Part shown: positions 58,611 through 64,000 of the stretch, one piece after another
Numbering within the stretch: the stretch's first letter is position 1
How the letters are laid out: every line of letters begins with the position of its first letter
Assembly: GCA_002441465.1 (NCBI GenBank)
Contig: DJWE01000050.1
Span: 1-64,000, forward strand
Reading direction: 5' to 3'
From: Propionibacteriaceae bacterium UBA6238
GTDB lineage: Bacteria; Actinomycetota; Actinomycetes; Propionibacteriales; Propionibacteriaceae
DNA: 64,000 bases
Program-made: the position numbers and the translations under genes
Notes under the pieces: generated by a model
What the model was told of the DNA's origin: nothing
What the model saw: the letters and a program-made list of their open reading frames with translations, nothing else
The model's database searches: none

Positions 58611-58720
58611 GGAACAAGACTGGCACTGGCTCAGTACAAGAAGCCGGACCGCTCAGGGCCTGACCTACGAACCAGAGCCGACGACCGCGCTCTGAGCGAC
58701 AAAGTGGTGCGTCCTGTGGG

Positions 58721-59197
58721 TCAGACTTCTTCGGCCGCCTTGGTCCGTGTCCACCATGAGATGGCGCGGGTGAGGACGTAGCAGCCAATGCTCACAAGGA
58801 GCATGGCTCCCGCGACGACCATGGTCCGATACTCCTGTTCGGGTAGTGGCACGAAGTAGGCCAGCGGATGCAGAGACCCGCCGGCGAACAGGATGGGCAG
58901 GATCATCGCCTGCTGCCAGGGCCCCACGGAGTCGCCTTCGGCGGCCAACACGAGCATCGCCGCGACCGGGGCGGCGAGGATGAGAAGCCACACCACTGCC
59001 GCGAACCACACGAAACCGGTGATCGAGCGGCGCCCAGCCCACATGGCCAGCGCCACCCAACCGGCCACGGTCACCAGCGCCGCGACCACCGCTATCGCTG
59101 GAGGCGGCTGGTCGTAGGCGAACTCAACCGCACCGAAGCCCACACTGCCTGCATGCCACACCAGCAAGCCCCCGGCCAGGGTCCTGAACCGTCCCAT
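58721..59197 (-). CDS. four-helix membrane protein of unknown function
   Basis: A 158-residue protein with four predicted membrane segments and a short basic C-terminal tail (RTKAAEEV). GGAGGAAG seven bases before the ATG makes the start firm. VPLPEQEYRTMVVAGAM resembles the loop of many small actinobacterial membrane proteins. Function unknown. It appears intact, unlike several neighbours. Confidence 0.7.
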   Translation of the reverse strand: MGRFRTLAGGLLVWHAGSVGFGAVEFAYDQPPPAIAVVAALVTVAGWVALAMWAGRRSITGFVWFAAVVWLLILAAPVAAMLVLAAEGDSVGPWQQAMILPILFAGGSLHPLAYFVPLPEQEYRTMVVAGAMLLVSIGCYVLTRAISWWTRTKAAEEV

Positions 59198-59383
59198 GGC
59201 GTTCTTCCTCCAACATGTCCGGACTGGTGCCGATTGAGAACGTACTTCAGGACGTTAGCCGGATTGAACCAGTGCCACCGAAAGGGCGCGAGTCTTCGTA
59301 GACTGCGAACTCCGCGGCAGAGTCGGATGTTGCGTCGATCGACCAAGGCCGGTGAGGATGGCGATCGCGACCCGGCGCCGGGT

Positions 59384-59707
59384 GGCTGGAGGAACTCGCC
59401 GCCGCGGGACCGATCGACGACCGCGGCGCCGACACGACGCCGGCTAGCCGGGGCAGGACGGAGGAGTTTGCCGCGACGCTGGCAGCCGACGAGGCGTATC
59501 AGCAGGAACTTGCGGCGTGGACCGCCGACGACGACGAAGCTGAGGCCGAGCTCGGACCGCGCTGAGCAGATGCTGACCCACGACCTTCGCGCGGCAGGAC
59601 TCGGCGTCGACTCGGTGTGGGATCAGGGCAAGCACGCGGTGTGGCCGTACCCGCAGGCGTTGCCCATCTTGATCGATCACCTGGAGCGGGTGGCTACCCC
59701 GATCTGA
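59384..59707 (+). pseudogene. frameshifted hypothetical gene
   Basis: Two adjacent frames carry halves of what looks like one protein. The first reads RTEEFAATLAADEAYQQELA and ends at a stop at 59563-59565. The second continues as LTHDLRAAGLGVDSVWDQ, then YPQALPILIDHLERV, stopping at 59707. The V-D-S-V-W-D and Y-P-x-A-L-P-I-L blocks occur together in a family of small actinobacterial proteins of unknown role. A single-base shift near 59560 would explain the break. Confidence 0.6.
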
Positions 59708-59934
59708 CCATCAACATGATCCGGCATGCGCTGGCGATCAGAGAGCCGGTTGCCGATCGGGATCGGCTCGGGGACCTCTACCTGGCCGAACCCATCCTGA
59801 TCTGTAGCCGCAGAGTGAGCGCAGGTCGCTCGGCGGTCGGTCCCTTGAAAGACGGGTCAAGTGCTGCTGCCGAGGAGAGAAGCTCGCGCCATTCGCCCGG
59901 TCCGTAGACCCATCCGGGCCGATACGCTCCCCGT

Positions 59935-60381
59935 GTGACACAAGTCATCGCTCCGGCACAGGCCCAAACCCAGTCCGCCGTGATTGACGTCACGTTCGCC
60001 CGTGACGCCTGGACGCAAGGCATACGGCACGAGAGGCTCTTGACGGTGCTTGAGGACCTCTCTAGCTTCATAGACCTTGCTGTGCCGCTTGAGACCCGTC
60101 GAGTCATGAATCACGACACCGATGTCGTCGAGACGGTTGTCAGGCGACGGTGGCACAACCTCACCGTCACGCGCATCAACTACAACAGCCCGCTCGAACT
60201 TGTCCTGCAGCTCGGTGGTGCGATCACGACGCTCACGCTGACGGTCATACCGCTCGTGCGGCTTGGAAAGGTCATCGAGCAGTGGCGTCGGATGCACGCC
60301 GGCACGCGTTCCGGCATCGAGATCGAGCGCGTCTCGGCTTTCCGCTCACGGTCTTCGCCATCAGGCTCCCGCCATCGTTGA
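59935..60381 (+). CDS. small protein with membrane-like segment, unknown function
   Basis: A 148-residue protein starting at GTG. RINYNSPLELVLQLGG followed by ITTLTLTVIPLVRLGKVIEQW suggests an amphipathic turn and one hydrophobic helix. The last 25 residues are arginine/serine-rich and may result from a frame change. The 226-bp gap before it holds no gene. No ribosome binding site is seen; a leaderless transcript is possible. Confidence 0.55.
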   Translation: MTQVIAPAQAQTQSAVIDVTFARDAWTQGIRHERLLTVLEDLSSFIDLAVPLETRRVMNHDTDVVETVVRRRWHNLTVTRINYNSPLELVLQLGGAITTLTLTVIPLVRLGKVIEQWRRMHAGTRSGIEIERVSAFRSRSSPSGSRHR

Positions 60382-61160
60382 TGGTGAAGAAGGGCCGAGC
60401 AGCTACTACATCGATCGAGCCGAGACTGAGGTTGTCAGGGCTTGCGGCGATCCACTCGACTGCCTGCTGGGCGCATATCCTTGTGACCGCGCGCTCGAAG
60501 TAGTCGGCCTCCTCACCAGAAAGCCTCATGTGTTGGCGAGGCTCCGCTGATCCTGCGGAGTCGTAGACCAGACCAACTGCGGGCCCTAGCGGAAGGGCGA
60601 GTTCTGAGGCGTTAGCAAGACCGACTCCAGCGCCCCGAATCTCGATCACGTCTGCTGGAGTGTGGGGCCGGCCCTTCCTGTGTCGATCGAGGCCAGGTCT
60701 GGTCGATGACGAGTCTTTCGCTGCCAAGGCCCGCCCATCATCGGCGGGTTCTAGGCAGACTGGCTCATCACAGATGACGAGGCCGGGGCGATCAATAGGG
60801 GCTCGCCTGCAGGTGATCGCGGAGAGCTCGAGAGGCGCCGGCCTCGATCTCACCCCACAGATGCTCGTACGAGGAGTCGAGATCACCAGAGGTATTGATG
60901 AACGTGTAGAAGTCGGTGACAGCGAGGTCGTTGACGTTCACCATCCGAGTCGAATTACGAGCAAGGTCCCGGACCAGCAGCTGATTCTTGGCGTTGGCGA
61001 AGTGTTTGAGAATGAAGGCCGGCACGACGTGGTGCTTATGCCCGACGTACCGCTTCGGGTCAATCGACGCGACAAGCTTGGCGCCCGCTCTCGCAACTTG
61101 CGCCTCCGAGTAGCCGACGGAGCCATCACCGATCACGATTAGCCACCTCTCTGAAGCCAA
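60272..61160 (-). pseudogene. broken DUF4238-family gene
   Basis: The N-terminal half (61160 to 60792) has the DUF4238 start KHHVVPAFILKHFANAKNQ, then RMVNVNDLAVTDFYTFIN, and ends in a stop after RALRDHLQASPY. The C-terminal half resumes in another frame from about 60790: LVICDEPVCLEPADD, GLANASELALPLGP and ICAQQAVEWIAASPDNL. The central part of the family (roughly 80-100 residues) is missing at the junction, so an internal deletion with frameshift is likely. DUF4238 proteins are often found in accessory DNA; function unknown. Confidence 0.7.
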
Positions 61161-61495
61161 GTAGAGCAGGAGCCGCTGACATCAGCACATCCCCTGGCGC
61201 GCTCTTGCGAAGGTCGGCACCGCCGGGCTTTCGCCGTGAAGGCCGTGGCCGCCGCTCCAACGACCGCTTCTGCGCGAGTTCAGCGGACGTTCCACCGAAG
61301 GTCTTGAGCTCCGAGCCAGCCGAACCAGTCAGCATGGACTCTGCACGTTCCCGCGTCAGGCAGTCGAGGCCTGCAACTTCGTGTGGCGCTGCGCAGCCTC
61401 CAGAGGTATGCGACCACGACTGGATCATTGGCTTCTTCGCCGGCCAGCTGCGCGGCGAGCGCCCCTGCAGACCAATGGCGGGACGCGAGTACGGG
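61161..61495. other. gap without a convincing gene
   Basis: Open frames exist on both strands but their products are rich in arginine, proline and serine, with no family resemblance and no ribosome binding site. No repeat or strong hairpin was found. It separates the broken DUF4238 gene from the small gene at 61496 and may be eroded coding DNA. Confidence 0.5.
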
Positions 61496-61918
61496 CTACC
61501 CCAGTGCGGTTCGCGCCATGGGACCAACGATCGAAGCCTCGACCACCGACCGTCCAGGTTCGACGTCCGCGGAGAACTCGCCGCCGGGTGTCTTCACCTT
61601 CCATCCCAAGGGGATCAGGGGGTCCGTCGGACCTCCGGGGCCGAAGATCTCCACAGCCTGTCCGCCGAGGATCGCCGTCACTATGGGGTCGATCTCAAAC
61701 TCTCCCGCGCTGTCCGCCACAACCCTGGCCAGGAGGCCAGCACCCGCCAGCACCCAGATCTCGTCGTCAGCAACGGCGCGCAGCCTCACGGTGATCTCCA
61801 GGTCCACCGACCAAGCCACCGCTGAACGCGGGTCGCCGTCGCACAGGTACGCCTGAAGATGATGGTCGTCCGCAAGGGTCGCCACCAGCCTGCCTAGTGC
61901 CAGCATCGAGTCAGCCAT
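61496..61918 (-). CDS. hypothetical small soluble protein
   Basis: A 140-residue protein with alternating beta-like segments: VDLEITVRLRAVADDEIWVL, then EFEIDPIVTAILGGQAVEIFG and SVVEASIVGPMARTALG. This reads like a real folded domain but I recognise no family. Its start overlaps the end of the CPBP protease gene by eight bases, so the two form an operon. Confidence 0.6.
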   Translation of the reverse strand: MADSMLALGRLVATLADDHHLQAYLCDGDPRSAVAWSVDLEITVRLRAVADDEIWVLAGAGLLARVVADSAGEFEIDPIVTAILGGQAVEIFGPGGPTDPLIPLGWKVKTPGGEFSADVEPGRSVVEASIVGPMARTALG

Positions 61919-62693
61919 AGAGCCCCCAGAGCAATATCAGGTCCGCCGCGAAGTGCGCGACGACACACACCACTATGCTGCCGCCCGCGAAACGGCGCAG
62001 TGCGACCATCGCAAGACCGAAGCAGAACGTGGCGGCGACACCGATCCAGCCCCCTGGTGTCCCGTGCAGGTGGCTGAGGCCGAAGGCTGCAGAAACGAGG
62101 ACCGGCCAGGCCAGGCCGCCAGAGACCCGTTCCCCAGGCAGATCGGCGAGTACCACCCTCCACAGCAGCTCCTCGAACAGCGCGTTCACGGCAGCCGCAC
62201 AGACGACCACGGCCATCATGAGTGGCAGCCCGTCCACCGGGAGTCGTGGCCTCGACCAGCCGAAACTGCCCGGCGATATGGCGATGAATGACTGGTGCCA
62301 CCAGAGCGCGAACACGAGGACCGCCAGGACGGCGACCAGCCCGTAGAGCCATGCGCTCACTGGTGGCCTCGCCACCAGCGGCTTCCGGTCCGGGCGACGC
62401 CACAGCAGCATCGCGAAGGCCAGCAGACCGACGAGGGGACTCGCCTGGGCCCAGCCGGCAACGATCGGGATGAGGGCCGCTGCCACGGCCGCCAGCATCG
62501 CGGCAGCGTGCCGATTACTGGCGGACAGGACGCCAGCGAGGGCCAGAAGCGCCACGAGTGCCGGGACGCCGACGATTGGGGCCCCGGCGCTCGCGTAGAC
62601 CGCGCTGATCGCGCCCACAGCGAGCGCTGCGAGCGCGGTCAGCCGGCGGCCGGTCAGCCGCAAGGATTCGTCACCGCGTTGCCGTAACCCCAC
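61911..62693 (-). CDS. CPBP-family intramembrane metalloprotease-like protein
   Basis: A 260-residue protein with about eight membrane helices. The three CPBP (Abi/Rce1-like) motifs are present: FEELLWR near 168, GLSHLHG near 205, and VVAHFAADL near 246. Members cleave CAAX-type substrates or protect against bacteriocins. The ATG lies 40 bases inside the upstream lipoprotein gene; a later start is possible. It is coupled to the small gene downstream. Confidence 0.82.
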   Translation of the reverse strand: MGLRQRGDESLRLTGRRLTALAALAVGAISAVYASAGAPIVGVPALVALLALAGVLSASNRHAAAMLAAVAAALIPIVAGWAQASPLVGLLAFAMLLWRRPDRKPLVARPPVSAWLYGLVAVLAVLVFALWWHQSFIAISPGSFGWSRPRLPVDGLPLMMAVVVCAAAVNALFEELLWRVVLADLPGERVSGGLAWPVLVSAAFGLSHLHGTPGGWIGVAATFCFGLAMVALRRFAGGSIVVCVVAHFAADLILLWGLYG

Positions 62694-63118
62694 TCAGTGG
62701 ACCCAGAGTATTGACCGTCCAGGTATGCCGAACCGTGACCCGCCGTACGGAAGGTGCCGCTACGGCAGGTGATGAAGCCAGACACCCCGGTATAGGTGAC
62801 CCCAGACTTCACCGACGAGCGAATTGTGGTGTTTGAGGATCCCGACACGTCGACCCAGCTGCCGCTGGACAGCTTCTGCAGCTTGGTTGTGATGGACAGT
62901 GTGGAGATTGTGTGACCGTTGTAGATGGTGCAGGTCACCTTCGACTTGCCATCGATGTAGCCCGGCTTCTTGGTCGACTTGTGCGGGTTGTCGACGCTGA
63001 AATTGCAATTACCGGTGCCCTCGGGCAGCGGTATGGAGCAGGAGCTAAGCGTGGCTCCGATCAGGGTGACGGCCGCCGCCATGGCGATCGTCTTGGAGAG
63101 TTTGCTCGCGTGGATCAT
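62654..63118 (-). CDS. lipoprotein of unknown function
   Basis: A 154-residue exported lipoprotein. The signal peptide ends in TLSSC (C27). The mature part is serine/threonine/glycine-rich and beta-like (KVTCTIYNGHTISTLSITTK, WGYGNAVTNPCG), with four more cysteines likely forming disulfides. The upstream ATG at 63166 is less likely since the signal peptide would be displaced. It overlaps the CPBP protease gene by 40 bases. Confidence 0.72.
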   Translation of the reverse strand: MIHASKLSKTIAMAAAVTLIGATLSSCSIPLPEGTGNCNFSVDNPHKSTKKPGYIDGKSKVTCTIYNGHTISTLSITTKLQKLSSGSWVDVSGSSNTTIRSSVKSGVTYTGVSGFITCRSGTFRTAGHGSAYLDGQYSGSTEWGYGNAVTNPCG

Positions 63119-63319
63119 GGGTCTCCCTACATCGGGGTGGATGATCGCCGAAGCTATTCCTCCCACAGGCGTGCCGCAGGCGAACCGGAATAGTCGTACA
63201 GCGTTCCGGGGGCACCAGGGGTCTCCTTCACAGACCGGACCGTGGCCCGCCGCTCACTCCAGAAGGCTCACAGCGGCCCCCGGTGACCCGGTGGCGGCTT
63301 TCCAGTCACGCTGCCACCC

Positions 63320-63574
63320 TTGAAACGATACGAGCGGTTCTTCGCGCTCTTCGGAGACTTCGACAGCTACGTCCAGTTCTTCCTGCTCCAAGACTTGGTC
63401 ACGGACGACCGGCAAGAGGTGAAGTTCCTCCTGCCCTTCAACGGCTTCAACAACCTCGCCATCCCGGCAGACCTGAGCAGCTACCTGGAGTTCCGCCAGA
63501 ACTCGATCAACTTCGTCGAAGCACGCAACCAGCGAATCGCCACTTGGGCAGCAAACAATCTGGCCGCTCACTGA
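63320..63574 (+). pseudogene. C-terminal fragment of a DUF6994-like protein
   Basis: The plus-strand frame reads FFALFGDFDSYVQFFLLQDL, VKFLLPFNGF, YLEFRQNSINFVEARNQRI and a stop at 63574. This matches the end of a family of about 200-residue proteins seen in actinobacteria and annotated as DUF6994; the larger N-terminal part is absent. The TTG start has no ribosome binding site. Identification is from memory of the family. Confidence 0.6.
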
Positions 63575-63903
63575 CGACCAACAGCGGCAGTCGAGTGCGT
63601 TATGGAGCGGTGGGAGGAAGCGGTGGCCTTCGGGGTCAGTCGCCGCGCGATTCCGCAGGCGAGCACGAAACTGAGCAGACTGAGCGTCAGGATCCCGATT
63701 ACCGTTACGAGGTACCTGATCTGTTGGCTCTCGATAGGCACAAAGGGGCTTAAGCCGCGCAGGGCGGGTCCGAGGACGAGGAGAAGTAACACCTGCGTCG
63801 CGACTCGCTCAGAGCAGAGCCTCCCCGTGGGCGCGTCCGATACCGCTCCTGCGGCGGCCGCGCTGCATGCTTGGAGGCGGTCGCGGAGGTTGGACCCCTC
63901 CAA
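63568..63903 (-). CDS. small two-helix membrane protein
   Basis: A 111-residue protein with hydrophobic segments VATQVLLLLVLGPALRGL and YLVTVIGILTLSLLSFVLAC, and a serine/threonine tail. The second helix matches a remnant at 57.43-57.48 kb. Start is uncertain: the first 35 residues are low-complexity, and a GTG near the first helix is possible. Function unknown. Confidence 0.5.
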   Translation of the reverse strand: MEGSNLRDRLQACSAAAAGAVSDAPTGRLCSERVATQVLLLLVLGPALRGLSPFVPIESQQIRYLVTVIGILTLSLLSFVLACGIARRLTPKATASSHRSITHSTAAVGRQ

Positions 63904-63938
63904 GTACTACCGGTGAATAGCAGTGCGACGCGATCCCG

Positions 63939-64000
63939 CTAGGCGGTCATCAGTTTGGCCACCCAGCGCCTGGCCAAAGCGCCGGAGACAGCACGCCCGT
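63939..64000 (-). CDS. possible C-terminal end of a gene running out of the window
   Basis: The last 62 bases, read on the minus strand, encode GRAVSGALARRWVAKLMTA followed by a TAG stop at 63939-63941. The codons look gene-like but only about twenty residues are visible, so no product can be named. Confidence 0.3.
   Translation of the reverse strand, partial: GRAVSGALARRWVAKLMTA

Noticed and set aside
61126..61527. 133-codon minus-strand frame between the DUF4238 remnant and the small gene at 61496
   Set aside because: Composition is Arg/Ser/Pro-rich with no conserved-looking block, and it overlaps a better gene candidate.

Overview
The window is high-G+C DNA with actinobacterial gene families throughout: an Rv3722c-type aspartate aminotransferase, HelD/HelR, GTG starts, and a GT87 mannosyltransferase-like protein. 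I would place it in the Actinomycetia, perhaps a propionibacterium-like lineage; the taxonomy is inference. No rRNA, tRNA, CRISPR array or intact mobile element was recognised.

Layout. (1) 0-14.2 kb is mostly housekeeping: aspartate aminotransferase, glutaminase, the cobalamin lower-ligand genes cobU, cobS and cobT, a TetR regulator, Dps, a P2-type cation ATPase, an ACT-domain protein, a LysE exporter, a HelR-like RNA polymerase protection ATPase behind a palindrome that looks like a rifamycin-associated element, a thioredoxin and a DUF1304 protein. (2) 14.2-53.7 kb is one very large carbohydrate locus made of several tightly packed operons. (3) 53.7-57.2 kb holds a lipoprotein serpin, a GT87 glycosyltransferase and a lipoprotein. 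(4) 57.2-64 kb is loosely packed accessory DNA with several frameshifted or truncated genes.

How the sugar locus may work. An LplB/YtcP-type ABC importer (22.1-25.9 kb) is followed downstream by a BNR propeller protein, a DegT-type aminotransferase, a DapA/NanA-fold lyase, an aldo/keto reductase, a sialate-O-acetylesterase-like enzyme and an uncharacterised glycosidase-like protein. None of these enzymes has a visible signal peptide, so the chemistry should take place in the cytosol after import. A second operon (36.2-32.4 kb) again pairs a PLP aminotransferase with a BNR propeller. A DeoR regulator, SIS-domain isomerase/deaminase, ROK kinase, NagA-type deacetylase, PfkB kinase and class II aldolase together match the logic of the Aga (N-acetylgalactosamine) pathway. 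A third set (Gfo/Idh/MocA dehydrogenase, two SDRs, FGGY kinase, fucose/arabinose-isomerase-like protein) would handle another sugar. A ribose-type ABC importer with a GH3 glycosidase and a TetR regulator closes the locus.

Two families of short interspersed palindromic repeats lie mainly between convergent genes: a 31-bp unit (seven copies at three sites) and a 44-bp palindrome (two copies).
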